Assembly (NCBI GenBank): GCA_020635905.1
Contig: JACJYV010000003.1
Span: forward strand, 620,001 to 684,000
Source: Bacteroidia bacterium
Lineage (GTDB): Bacteria; Bacteroidota; Bacteroidia; J057; JADKCL01
Direction: 5' to 3'
Length of the DNA stretch: 64,000 nucleotides
Shown here piece by piece: positions 34,001 to 42,234 of the stretch (positions are counted from its first letter, which is position 1; every line of letters starts with the position of its first letter). The notes below the pieces were generated by a model. The model worked only from the letters and a program-made list of their open reading frames with translations, made no database searches and was not told where the DNA came from. The position numbers and the translations under genes were made by a program.

Positions 34001-35427
34001 ACGGTCACGGTGTAGGTGCCGGGAGCCAGTCCTGAAATGTTGGGGCTGTTGGATGAATATCCGTTGGGGCCGGTCCAGGCATAGCTTACATTGGCGCCAA
34101 ATCCGCTGCCGGTAACAGAAGCTGTACCATCATTGGCATTGAGGGCAGTTTCGTCGGTACCAGAGCAGGTAACCACGGCATTACAGGGAGGAGCGAATAC
34201 CACGTTATAGGTACCGTTGCCAGAACCCGGAGCAGGGCAGGCATCATCCAGGGCATTCACGGAAACCGTAAAGGTCTGTCCCTGATTGGCTGTATTATAG
34301 GTCCAGCAAACATTGCCGGTACAGGTTCCACCAGAGCAGGAAACACCGCTCAGGAAGGCTCCTGCCGGACCACCAGTGAGGGAGAGGGTGATGTTGTCAC
34401 CGTCAGCATCAAAGGCCGTAAAGGGCTGGCAGAACTGGGTTCCGTTGGGGGTGGAGGAAGGCACGATAACGGTACCGCCGGTGGTCACCACCGGTGGGGT
34501 ATTATTACAGGCTACCACCTGTACCTGAATATCGCGCACCACTTTACCCACCACGGTGGGTGTGCCGGCGATATTGCGGGTCTCAGTAACCTCAATACAT
34601 ACCACCCCAACCTGGGTTGTGGTGGGCGTAAATGAAACCACCCCGGTCTGGGAATTGATGTTCACCCCGCTGGAGGTGGTAAACGGATTGAAAGGACCGA
34701 AGCCGGCATTATAAGAAACCGTGCTGGCGGAGGAAAGAGAACAGGCCACCAGCGCATAGCTCAGTGCGTCTCCGTCCGGGTCAGAAGCGTTGGGGGAAAT
34801 CTGCACCAGAGATCCCACGCATACCTTGGCAAAAGGTACGTTCTGGAAAACAGGTGAGTTGTTCGGGGGAGAAACTGAAGGGTGACTTTTCAGCTCAGCG
34901 TCAATGTACCAGTTGCTGGGCACAATGTTGGTCAGGGCACTGTTGCGGGCTCCACTTGAAGCAGAAATGGTGTAATTTCCACTTGGAAGGGGATTCAGAG
35001 TCACATTGCCCCTGAAAATCCACTCTTCCAATCCCGATCCTGCGAACGAAGGAGCGCAGTTGGAGGTTTGGCCGGGACAAAGAGGAGTGATGTCCGTTCT
35101 TTTGAACAGGGGAAGCCCAACTGAACCAACAGAGGGGAGGATGCTGATGAACTCAGTCTGACTAAATTCGATCCCCGCACAATCCCGGTAATACTTCAGG
35201 GTAATTTGCCAGGTATTCCCGGTCTGATGCTGGTAGGATAATTCGCCGCCTGCAAAGTGGCTGGCGAATACATTTGTACTACTGACTCCAATCAATAGCA
35301 GCACCACCAAAAATTTTCCAGTCAGATTCCGCTTGAATCCCTGGAAAATAGAGTGATGACTTCCGTCTTTTTGAACAGAACGTGTCAGGGCATGACATCG
35401 TCGTCTCATTAAGTCTAGTTGTCTCAT
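28072..35427 (-). CDS. Giant T9SS-secreted adhesin-like protein with HYR, LTD and SprB repeats
   Basis: 2451 aa from the ATG at 35427; an internal ATG at 35409 is equally good. A hydrophobic export segment at about 38-55 precedes SHFAGGELSYQH, a start shared with the third giant protein. Then: one SprB repeat (about 418-493), two HYR modules (about 493-653), eight repeats of the type APxAxCQDITVQLDAxGNG with CGIAS cores (about 653-1786), two LTD (lamin-tail-like) modules inserted in this series (about 1166-1342 and 1501-1676), two SprB repeats (about 1793-1926), three Gly/Ser/His/Asn-rich segments (about 2046-2304), and a type A T9SS sorting domain (last 85 residues). It is a cell-surface or released fibrous adhesin candidate. 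No catalytic motif seen. Confidence 0.8.
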   Translation of the reverse strand: MRQLDLMRRRCHALTRSVQKDGSHHSIFQGFKRNLTGKFLVVLLLIGVSSTNVFASHFAGGELSYQHQTGNTWQITLKYYRDCAGIEFSQTEFISILPSVGSVGLPLFKRTDITPLCPGQTSNCAPSFAGSGLEEWIFRGNVTLNPLPSGNYTISASSGARNSALTNIVPSNWYIDAELKSHPSVSPPNNSPVFQNVPFAKVCVGSLVQISPNASDPDGDALSYALVACSLSSASTVSYNAGFGPFNPFTTSSGVNINSQTGVVSFTPTTTQVGVVCIEVTETRNIAGTPTVVGKVVRDIQVQVVACNNTPPVVTTGGTVIVPSSTPNGTQFCQPFTAFDADGDNITLSLTGGPAGAFLSGVSCSGGTCTGNVCWTYNTANQGQTFTVSVNALDDACPAPGSGNGTYNVVFAPPCNAVVTCSGTDETALNANDGTASVTGSGFGANVSYAWTGPNGYSSNSPNISGLAPGTYTVTVTDINSCAATCSYTVQSGCSAALSCPANITVSNASGQCGANVSYSVSSTVCPGQTLSQTAGSASGSFFSVGSTTNSFAITGGGANLSCSFTVTVTDNENPTISCPADISVGNDPGACSAAVSYQVSASDNCPGYTVTQTAGMTSGSSYPVGTTANSYSVSDGAGNSANCSFNVTVTDNEAPVANCNDITVQLDAQGNGSTNVNAVNANSTDNCGISGLALSNSSFSCQDALNLPALAPTFGAAGRTVTYNSVTMNGQNTRILNVNGGAAVSVTLNWTNQYTSTYCPGCIQQYYLGLAGDGVNESCLRSGGTNFTFSQTNTVNFTAPTAPGVYVVQMGSSLQFSCVTRNYGAADLCGNNNGMVALVVVGGSNSTTTLTVTDVNGNSSSCTANVTVQDVTPPTALCQDITVQLDANGSGSASANDVDAGSSDACGIASYSLDATSFGCADLGQNTVTLTVQDNNCNTSTCTATATVLDNIAPNAMCQDVTVTLDAAGNGSTSANAVDDGSTDNCGIASKSLDVTSFNCGNVGSNQVELTVTDGSGNSSVCSANVTVVDNTAPAANCQDITVQLDASGNGSATAQNVDNGSSDACGIASLSLNPTSFNCSNVGPNAVTLTVTDNNGNVSTCSATATVQDNVAPNAVCQDVTVNLDASGSGSITAGQVDNGSSDACGIASLSLSNSSFDCSNVSAQPVANGLIISEYVEGSGLTKYVEIFNGTGAPVNLANYSIRLYSNGSTNANPVSSLAAAGTLANGQVAVFANSGATAYTGTTFPISAVNWNGDDAFDLYDNVNSVQVDIFGEIGVDPGSQWGSGSLSTADATLRRKSSVLSGNTVNGAGFPTLSTEWDAFPTNDVSGLGSHSLAGGASNSTVLTVTDNNGNTSTCTANVTVVDNVAPSAVCQNITIQLDNDGNASISGAQVDGGSSDACGIASLDASPSTFTCNNAGPNSVTLTVTDANGNVSTCTASVTVEDNVAPIASCQNTTVQLDANGNGSISTNDINNGSIDNCAIASISLDNTSFDCSNVGGTTAASGLIISEYVEGSGNTKYVEIYNGTGAPVNMANYQIRLYSNGSTNANPVSSLAAAGTLADGAVAVFRNSQATGYYGTSYPVTAANWNGDDAFDIFNTLTNQQEDIFGEIGVDPGSAWTSGSLSTANRTLRRNSNVTSGVTGSNPGFATLGTEWSGFGQDDVSGLGNHAYSPAGSANQVVLTVTDVSGNSSNCTAQVTVEDNVAPVALCQSITINTDPSGPVTITEQDIDNGSNDACGIQSLSLDITSFDCSDKGPNTVVLTVTDVNGNVSTCSAVVTVTNDPLTCATTSPTYACGYNVSCAGFSDGQATVSVDGGCLPYSYLWSDGQTSATAINLQAGTYTVVTTDAVGDQVSCTITLTEPAPLQTSIDVTDVTCYGFNDGSLDLTVTGGASCDPYSYNWSGTTYDNQAYSSSVEDPANLYAGSYSVTVTDANGCTATDAATVNQFDLVTATIDCCADTFKCVCDVVEIPVYFTGDGPWTVIISDGSANDTVTTMDNPYMIQAANSTTTTYTLVYVESVTTGCDGPVCGNATVGVNNCPAPPVASSGHGSSSGHGSGHGSNDGGGSGHGYGNCGNSNHNHGNHHTGGNCGNNNCGNSHHNNGDHGHHGNCGHNNGHGSQDGPACYTEACSDLCVNTYINQQDMDVNGCVNYTLTIACDTLCYPNSGSGHGSGHGSGHGSNRAWIGWGSGDNDGGGSNNNHGSSGHGSGSSSEDVVPSFIDISIPCGTVSNVVVPDGVTWELITNGDLTGITGIRIIGWPECGKPKASKDKGCHKGSGHNDGGGSNHGSNHHSGSSNDEPVPFVVSYTVCPNANSCGASMCAPLVAYHTEEGCVQYEDAAYDLSNKGTVKAKPSQPQAADSKFEAFPNPFNTTTTIRFTMGSDAFVTLKVYAVNGVEVATLFSEEVSAGQVNSVEFAPTEASEGIYFAKLVSSTGEVKTHKLILVK

Positions 35428-35857
35428 AATTAAAACGTTTTAAAAATTGATAAAATAAATTGCGACACAATTAAGGCTTACAAACCAAAAAACTATCCGA
35501 TTTTAAAATTTAATCCACCACAATATAAGAGTAATTAGTGGCTTTTTGAAGGCATTGAGCCATTTTTTACCCACATATAATATTAAAATAATACAGCACA
35601 CACCTAATATGAATGTGACAAATTGAATCTTATAATTATTCAAAACCTGTCAATTATTTCCATGAATTTCATTTGATTTAACAGATACGCATGTCCTTCC
35701 CGGCTGCTAATTTGATCACAACCCACACAAACAAATAAAAATTAGCTCCATATATCATCAATTGTTCCGAAATTATTATTCATGAAATTTGGAAAAGGCT
35801 CAAAATAATTGCTCTCCTCCAGTCACCAATTATTCCCTTTCTCCAACGGCCTGACCA
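35428..35857. other. AT-rich gap between two giant genes, no gene seen
   Basis: 430 bp of AT-rich sequence upstream of the first giant gene and downstream of the terminator of the second. No ORF with coding character and no recognisable repeat; the promoter of the 28072-35427 gene is expected here but no clear TAnnTTTG was found. Confidence 0.4.
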
Positions 35858-35896
35858 TAAAAAAAGCTGGCCTTCCTTTGCAGGAAGGCCAGCTCT
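35858..35896 (-). terminator. Terminator of the second giant secreted-protein gene
   Basis: On the minus strand AGCTGGCCTTCCT, a short loop and AGGAAGGCCAGCT form a perfect 13-bp stem, followed by a seven-base T run, just beyond the stop at 35914. Confidence 0.9.
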
Positions 35897-35913
35897 CCTA
35901 ATTTACATCCTGG

Positions 35914-38900
35914 TTACTTTACCAGAATCAGTTTATGGGTTTTTACTACGCCATTGGAGGTTACCAAACGGGCAAAATAAATTCCTTCGGTTGCCTGCGC
36001 AGGGGCAAATTCAACTGAATTTTGCTGCGCCGCTGATACCTGACCGGAGAAAAGGGTAGCCACTTCGGCCCCGTTCACCGCGTACACCTTCAGGGTCACA
36101 AAGGCATCGCTGCCCAGGGTGAAACGAATGGTGGTTGAGGTGTTGAAGGGGTTGGGGAAGGCCTCAAATCTGCTTTCCAGATCACCACCCGGCTCATCGT
36201 TTCCTGCAAATTTGGCGTTGCCAACCGGTCCGCAATTGCGTCCCGACAGAGAACCACAGGCACCCAGGTGGTCACCACCATGGACCTGCTGCATGTGCGC
36301 CTGCACTGCGGGCACCGGCAGACACTTGGTCATGGCATTATTCGGATTGCCAGGTGGAATGTGACACATGGCCACATGGACCTGGGCGTTGGAGCTGTTA
36401 TTCTGCCCGTTTCCGCCCTGTCCGTTTCCATTCACTCCGTTATTATCTCCGCCCGTACATACCAGATCGATCACACAAATGCGGATGCTGTCCTCTCCCG
36501 AACAGCCTTCGCTGTCGGTCCAGGTGACGTGGTAGGTGGTGCTCACGGTAGGACAAACGCTGATATTGGCCGTGGTGGCCCCGGTGCTCCACTGAATGGT
36601 GTAAGGAGGACAACCGCCGGTGGCATTGCTGGAAAGATCAGCGCAGGAACTGTCGCCATAGGCCGGGAATACGTATTGTCCCGGGCTGGCAGAGGCGCTG
36701 ACCACAATGGGAGTGGATTCTACCGTAATGGTTTGGGTGCAGGTAGCCGTATTTCCACTTGCATCCACAGCTTCATACGTGCGGGTGATGACCAATGGAT
36801 CACCGGCACATCCCGAACCACCGTTGTCGGTGTCCCCCAGGAAATTCACCGCGGCAACCGCACAATTGTCCGAAGCGGAGGGCAGAGAGGTATTGGCCGC
36901 CGGAATCTCAGCCTGACAGTCAAAGTTCAGGGCTGAAGGACAGGAAATCGAGGGGGCTTCATTATCCGTGATCGTCACATCAAAGCTGCAGGAAGCAGTA
37001 TTGCCGCAATCGTCGGAGGCTGTAAAGGTGACCGTGGTGGTACCCACCGGGAAGAAGCTTCCTGGATTATGGCTGTAAGATGCACTTACGGTGCCACAAT
37101 TGTCCGAAGCGGAGGCTGCATAGGTAACATTTGCACCACACTGGCCCGGATCGCTGGTCTGGCTCTGATTAGCCGGACAGGAAACTGCAGGAGCCGCCTG
37201 GTCGCTGACTTCAAGGGTTTGGGAAGCTGAACTGCTGTTGCCGCAGGCATCAGTGGCCGTCCAGGTGCGGGTCAGGGTATAATTACCGGCACAATTGCCC
37301 GGGGTAATGGCGCTGCTGAAAGTAACCGTCGGGCTGGCATCACAATTATCCGTGGCAGAAACCGTAGGTGCAGAAGGGATATTATCACAGGAAACGGCTG
37401 CATCTGCGGGCACGCCGGCCAGCACAGGAGCCACCTGATCCTGAACGGAGATGGTCTGGGTGCAGGAACTGGAATTGCCGTTGGCATCCAGCGCAGTCCA
37501 TACCCGTTGAATGGTGTACGCATTGGGGCAATTGCCTCCCTGATTATTGTCCGCAAAAGAGATAACGGGGTTGGCATCGCAATTGTCGGTGGCGGAGGCA
37601 TTGCCCAGGGCGGAAGGCCCGGTAGGTGCATCGCAACTGACGGTTGCATCTGCCGGACAGGAAATGGCGGGAGGTGTGTTATCGACTCCGGCAGCCACGG
37701 TAAAGGTAGCCTGATCACTGCAGCCAAAGGCATCAGTAACTGTCACCGAGTAGGTTCCGGCAGCAAGACCGCTCAGGTCCTGGCTGGTACTGCCATTGCT
37801 CCAGGCATAGGCATAAGGAGCGGTTCCATTTCCAACCGAGAGGTCAATGGAGCCGTCACCGGCACCGGGGCAACCTTCGTCGGTGACGCTGGCAGTCAGG
37901 CCAAGGCTGGCCGGACAGCATTGCAGCCATACATCCGTAGGATCGAGAATGGCAGAGGTATTGGAATTATCCGAGCGAATGGTGCCTCCCAGGGCGGGTG
38001 GAAGATTGAGCAAAAATGCCTGATTGGACAGCACAAATGAGCCGGTACAGGAGGACGGAGTGGAAACATCAATCGTAAAGGAAGATATTCCCACCGGAAC
38101 CGCATCCAGACTGAAATTGGCAATGGTACCGCCGGTGATGGAAGACGAACCGATGACCAGTCCGGGGCCAGGATTTTGAGGTTCTGAAGCCCAAACCAGA
38201 CCCGGGGGCAGGGTATCGCTGAAGGTGACATTGGTGTACGGACCAAATGACTGATTGAATACCGTAAAGGTGTAGGTAAAGGTCTGGCCGGGATATACGG
38301 TATCCGCAGAAGCCGTTTTGGTAAATTCTATGCCAAAGGGGCAGGAACAGCCATCGATTAGGGAGGTATTGGGTCCGGTGCTGATCAAAGAGGCATTGCC
38401 ATTGGTAATATCCACCTTGTAAAGGGCTCCCGGATTATTCCTGTACGCAATCAATTCGCCCTGAGCATTAAAGTACTGGGCTCCCACCCCGGCACCGATC
38501 CCGGTGTTTCCAATCGCAGTCGCGCTGGCCGTATTGGGATCAACCCGGTAAAGCACTCCTGTTCCGACCCGCTCGATTCCATAAATCATGTTGTCAATTG
38601 GGTTAAAGGCAATGTCACCAAAGGTGGCACCGGAGGAAAGATTTCCCACCAAAACCGCCGAGGTACCCGGAACGGCCATGCGATAGAGGCGATTGCTGCT
38701 GCCTGTGATATACATGTTGCCGCTTCCGTCAAAGCAGGCAGACTGGTTGGTGGAGGTCAGACCGGAGATATTGCCCAGATAATTGAAATCGCCATTGGCA
38801 TCAATCCTGTAAAACTGATAAGGAGATCCCGGATTGAGTCCGTAGATGAAATTATCCACTGCATTATAACCAATAGAATTGATCCCCGAAGGCAATCCAT

Positions 38901-40548
38901 TGGCAGAAAGGTTGGAAATGGTATTGAAGGCTACCGGATTGGTCAGAACCTCAATGAAAAGGAAGTCACCATTGGGGTTAAAGGTCTGATACAAACGGCT
39001 GTCGCACACGTGAGGCACGGCACCCGAACAATCCGGATCATCACCGTCGATCCAGCCATCTCCATCGTTGTCGATGCCGTCGGTGCAGTTTTCCGTGCAA
39101 TACAACTGGGTATAGGTCTGGTCGGTGATCAGGGTGGTATTGGGGTCGTCGGAGGCTACATATCCGCCGAGGAAGGCAGGCAGCCCATCTATGAAGGCCT
39201 GGTTGGTGAAATTGACGTCACCATTGCAGGTACCCTGGGCCACTACGTCGATCACAAAAGAGGATAATCCGTCGGGCAGGGTGGTGAGGGGGAAATCGCA
39301 CTGGGTGCTGCCGGTGATGGAAGTGGAGCCAATGGCCACGCCGCCGGTCAGGTTATAAGGCTCAGATGCGAAGGTAATGCCCGCGGGCAGGGTATCGTGG
39401 AAGGAAGAGGTGGTCACATCCAGCCCCGACTGGTTGAAGATGGTAAAGGTATAACTGAATACCTGTCCGGGAATAACCGTATCAGCCGATACTTCCTTGG
39501 TCAGTTCGATGTTGGCGGAGCAGGAACAACCGTCGTTGCCGTTTACCCCGGAGCCGGTGCCCAAAGCAGAAACTAAACCCGTATTGGGGTCAATCTTAAC
39601 CAGAGTTTCCTGTTGGGTGGAAGTAATGCTTGCATTATCTCCGTACGCAATGATGTCTCCCTGAGCATTGAAGTATAATGCCCCAAAACCATTCCACTGG
39701 CTCTGAACCGGGCCAACGTAGGTGGTGGCGGCGGTTGCAGGATTGATGCGCATCAACCTGTCGGCAGAGCTGGCCCAGGCATACAACTGCCCATCGACCG
39801 GATTGAAAGCCAGGTCGGCGGTGGGATTGGCAATGCTGCCAATCAGGGTGGCTACCCGGGTTACGACATTCAACTTGTACAGGGTGGCGTGACCGCCGGT
39901 GATGTACATATTACCGCTCAGGTCAAAGCAACCGGCATAGCTGTTGCCGGGCAGGCCGGTGGCATTGCCCAGATTATACAAAATACCGGCCTGGTCGAGG
40001 CGGTAGATCTGGTGAGGAGAATTGGGATTGATCCCGTACACGAAATTATCCTGGGTGTTATAGCCGATGGAATTGATCCCGGATGTATTGGTCAGGCCCT
40101 GGTTGGTCAGGTCGCTGATGATAGTAAAGGAAACCGGGTTGGTCTCAACCTTTACAAATTTCCAGATTCCGCCCGGGTTATAGGTCTGATACAGGCTGCC
40201 ATTACAGAGGAAGGGAATTGCACCCGAACAATCGGGATCATTGCCATCAATCCAGCCATCGCCATCGTCGTCGATTCCGTTATTGCAGATCTCCACAGCT
40301 GTAGAAAGCTGTGAAACGCTCAGGAAGCCCACACTGTGGATCTGCATGATGCCAGAGGAGGGAGTGATCTGCTGGTCGTTGCGCATCCCCGTTTCGGGGT
40401 AAGCCTCCATGCCAGTCGCGCCTGAAACCAGGTTGCGCAGGCCGGACGACCCGGAGAGAATGCTTTGGGCGGGTAAGGCCCCCCAACTGATCAATAGCAG
40501 GGTGAGACACAGGAAAATCCTGCTTGGGGTGGTAAATGACTTTCTCAT
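35914..40548 (-). CDS. Giant T9SS-secreted protein with two Ca-motif/propeller/DUF11 modules and HYR repeats
   Basis: 1544 aa. Signal peptide about 1-27 (IFLCLTLLLISWGALPAQ). The N-terminal half is a twofold duplication: each half has an acidic calcium-like loop (DDDGDGWIDGNDPDC and DNDGDGWIDGDDPDC), a propeller-like segment (LYQTYNPGG, GINSIGYN), and a DUF11-like conserved repeat (SYTFTIFNQSG / TYTFTVFNQSF). Then one SprB repeat (about 880-950), four HYR modules (about 957-1283), a PKD-like segment, a Cys/His-rich motif (CHIPPGNPNNAMTKCLP and VHGGDHLGAC), and a type A T9SS sorting domain in the last 85 residues. The last is about four-fifths identical by eye to that of the 28072-35427 protein. 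Function: surface or released matrix/adhesion protein, inferred. Confidence 0.8.
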   Translation of the reverse strand: MRKSFTTPSRIFLCLTLLLISWGALPAQSILSGSSGLRNLVSGATGMEAYPETGMRNDQQITPSSGIMQIHSVGFLSVSQLSTAVEICNNGIDDDGDGWIDGNDPDCSGAIPFLCNGSLYQTYNPGGIWKFVKVETNPVSFTIISDLTNQGLTNTSGINSIGYNTQDNFVYGINPNSPHQIYRLDQAGILYNLGNATGLPGNSYAGCFDLSGNMYITGGHATLYKLNVVTRVATLIGSIANPTADLAFNPVDGQLYAWASSADRLMRINPATAATTYVGPVQSQWNGFGALYFNAQGDIIAYGDNASITSTQQETLVKIDPNTGLVSALGTGSGVNGNDGCSCSANIELTKEVSADTVIPGQVFSYTFTIFNQSGLDVTTSSFHDTLPAGITFASEPYNLTGGVAIGSTSITGSTQCDFPLTTLPDGLSSFVIDVVAQGTCNGDVNFTNQAFIDGLPAFLGGYVASDDPNTTLITDQTYTQLYCTENCTDGIDNDGDGWIDGDDPDCSGAVPHVCDSRLYQTFNPNGDFLFIEVLTNPVAFNTISNLSANGLPSGINSIGYNAVDNFIYGLNPGSPYQFYRIDANGDFNYLGNISGLTSTNQSACFDGSGNMYITGSSNRLYRMAVPGTSAVLVGNLSSGATFGDIAFNPIDNMIYGIERVGTGVLYRVDPNTASATAIGNTGIGAGVGAQYFNAQGELIAYRNNPGALYKVDITNGNASLISTGPNTSLIDGCSCPFGIEFTKTASADTVYPGQTFTYTFTVFNQSFGPYTNVTFSDTLPPGLVWASEPQNPGPGLVIGSSSITGGTIANFSLDAVPVGISSFTIDVSTPSSCTGSFVLSNQAFLLNLPPALGGTIRSDNSNTSAILDPTDVWLQCCPASLGLTASVTDEGCPGAGDGSIDLSVGNGTAPYAYAWSNGSTSQDLSGLAAGTYSVTVTDAFGCSDQATFTVAAGVDNTPPAISCPADATVSCDAPTGPSALGNASATDNCDANPVISFADNNQGGNCPNAYTIQRVWTALDANGNSSSCTQTISVQDQVAPVLAGVPADAAVSCDNIPSAPTVSATDNCDASPTVTFSSAITPGNCAGNYTLTRTWTATDACGNSSSASQTLEVSDQAAPAVSCPANQSQTSDPGQCGANVTYAASASDNCGTVSASYSHNPGSFFPVGTTTVTFTASDDCGNTASCSFDVTITDNEAPSISCPSALNFDCQAEIPAANTSLPSASDNCAVAAVNFLGDTDNGGSGCAGDPLVITRTYEAVDASGNTATCTQTITVESTPIVVSASASPGQYVFPAYGDSSCADLSSNATGGCPPYTIQWSTGATTANISVCPTVSTTYHVTWTDSEGCSGEDSIRICVIDLVCTGGDNNGVNGNGQGGNGQNNSSNAQVHVAMCHIPPGNPNNAMTKCLPVPAVQAHMQQVHGGDHLGACGSLSGRNCGPVGNAKFAGNDEPGGDLESRFEAFPNPFNTSTTIRFTLGSDAFVTLKVYAVNGAEVATLFSGQVSAAQQNSVEFAPAQATEGIYFARLVTSNGVVKTHKLILVK

Positions 40549-41253
40549 AGTGTAATAATTAAAGGGTTAAAGACCTGAAGGGCCATAATTTCCTCCAGGC
40601 ATTCTTATAAAATAGATTTGTCTGTTGCTTGAGCCAATAAATTAGGAAAAATACATTTAAGAAGAAAATATATTTATCATAAACTGACACTTATAAAAGG
40701 GGAGTTTAGCAGACAAATTTTTCACCTTTCCAACCGGGTAATCAGATAATCTCCTTACCCCAAATTGGATTCTGAGTGAATCTTTCTGGCAATTTTCAAG
40801 CCCAAATGATTCTCTTCATTTAAAATACGAAAGATAAATCAAGTCAAAACGCAACATTACCCCGCTTCTCAGCAGACAAAATTCACAAAATCTTAACTGG
40901 TAAAAGGGTCAGGAGGAACAGAAAATCAGAGTGATAATTTGGTCAGGTAAAAATTGAAAGTCGATCTCCTGACGGAATTCCGGTTCTGCCAGATTAAAGT
41001 CGTTGTCCTGCATTTTCTAACCCTTTTCCCCTTTTCTGCTTTATTTTCCATCCTATGAACGGACAGGCCCGCCCTTGCAAGGGATGCAGGGCAAAAATCG
41101 CATCCTGGATTCAAATTTTCAGAGGATTTTTACAAAAACGGACTTTATTTTGGGGGTAACAGTTCACCGAAAAACCTTTTTTCAGGTGCAAGCAACTTCA
41201 AAATTGCGGTTTCCAGGCAATGGAGAAGAATATGAACGATTTTTGGTGGCATA
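40549..41253. other. Gap with promoter region, no gene seen
   Basis: 705 bp, AT-rich near the giant gene. No ORF with coding character. The first 100 bases should hold its promoter. Confidence 0.4.
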
Positions 41254-41851
41254 ACCTCGATCAGAAGTAGGTCAACCTCGATCGGAGCTAGGTACTACCT
41301 CGATCGGAGCTAGGTACCACCTCGATCTGAAGTAGGTCAACCTCGATCGGAGCTAGGTACTACCTCGATCAGAGCTAGGTCAACCTCGATCTGAGGTAGG
41401 TCAACCTCGATCAGAGGTAGGTTGACCTCGATCGGAGCTAGGTACTACCTCGATCAGAGGTAGGTCAACCTCGATCGGAGCTAGGTACTACCTCGATTTG
41501 AGGTAGGTCAACCTCGATCTAAGGTAGGTCAACCTCGATCGGAGCTAGGTATCACCTCGATCAGAGGTAGATCAACCTCGATCAGAGCTAGATACTACCT
41601 CGATCAGAGCTAGGTCAACCTCGATCAGAGGTAGGTACCACCTCGATCTGAGGTAGGTCAACCTCGATCAGAGGTAGGTACCACCTCGATCTGAGGTAGG
41701 TCAACCTCGATCGGAGCTAGGTCAACCTCGATCGGAGCTAGGTCAACCTCGATCGGAGGTAGGTCAACCTCGATCGGAGCTAGGTCAACCTCGATCGGAG
41801 CTAGGTCAACCTCGATCGGAGGTAGGTACTACCTCGATCAGAGGTAGGTCA
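41254..41851. repeat. 28-copy array of a 21/22-bp near-palindromic repeat
   Basis: Consensus unit ACCTCGATCNGAGSTAGGT plus a two- or three-base linker (CA, ACT, ACC, TG or ATC), so units are 21 or 22 bp. The motif CCTCGAT occurs 28 times. Ends ACCT and AGGT are inverted complements and part of the inside also pairs. Variation is confined to a few positions (base 10, GCTA versus GGTA, and the linker). There are no spacers of unique sequence. Two forward frames lack stops, but no start codon and no coding character is evident. Spacing of about two DNA turns puts all copies on one face. Confidence 0.9.
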
Positions 41852-42234
41852 ACCCGGGAGTAATTAAATAACTGTGTCACGGGCATCCGGGGACTTCCTT
41901 CAAAGGCTTTTGCTGGGTTGCTGATTAACGGGCGACAGGAGTGGAGTTCGGGGAAAAAGTTGGGTTGTCAAGTAGGATGGAAAATGGCGATCGAATCCTG
42001 GCCGGAGTAGTTCAGATCACCCGGAATTTCACCCCAAATCCTCAAAATATTTTTCCCTCCCGATGACCGCTTATTACCGCAGGGGTACCACTCATGTCTC
42101 TACGGGTACCACTCATAAACTGGTGATTGACTTCTCTTGCATCCGGTTGCATCTTGGCAGAATACTTTTCGTTCTTTTTAGCCTGAATACAGAGGCTTGT
42201 TTTCAATCTTTTTAAACAATCTAATTTTTTTAGC
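41852..42234. other. Leader of the 173-aa gene with a 13-bp direct repeat
   Basis: No gene seen. The only structure noted is GGGTACCACTCAT at 42083-42095 and 42104-42116, a perfect direct repeat at 21-bp offset, about 120-150 bp before the next start. Confidence 0.5.

Noticed and set aside
40926..41114. 62-aa minus-strand frame in the gap
   Set aside because: No ribosome-binding context, no recognisable features, and typical of chance frames in this composition.
41254..41851. 28-copy array as a CRISPR
   Set aside because: Units are adjacent, without unique 30-40-bp spacers, and no cas gene is nearby.
41254..41851. Coding reading of the 21/22-bp array
   Set aside because: Units of 22 bp shift the frame and there is no start codon or upstream signal.
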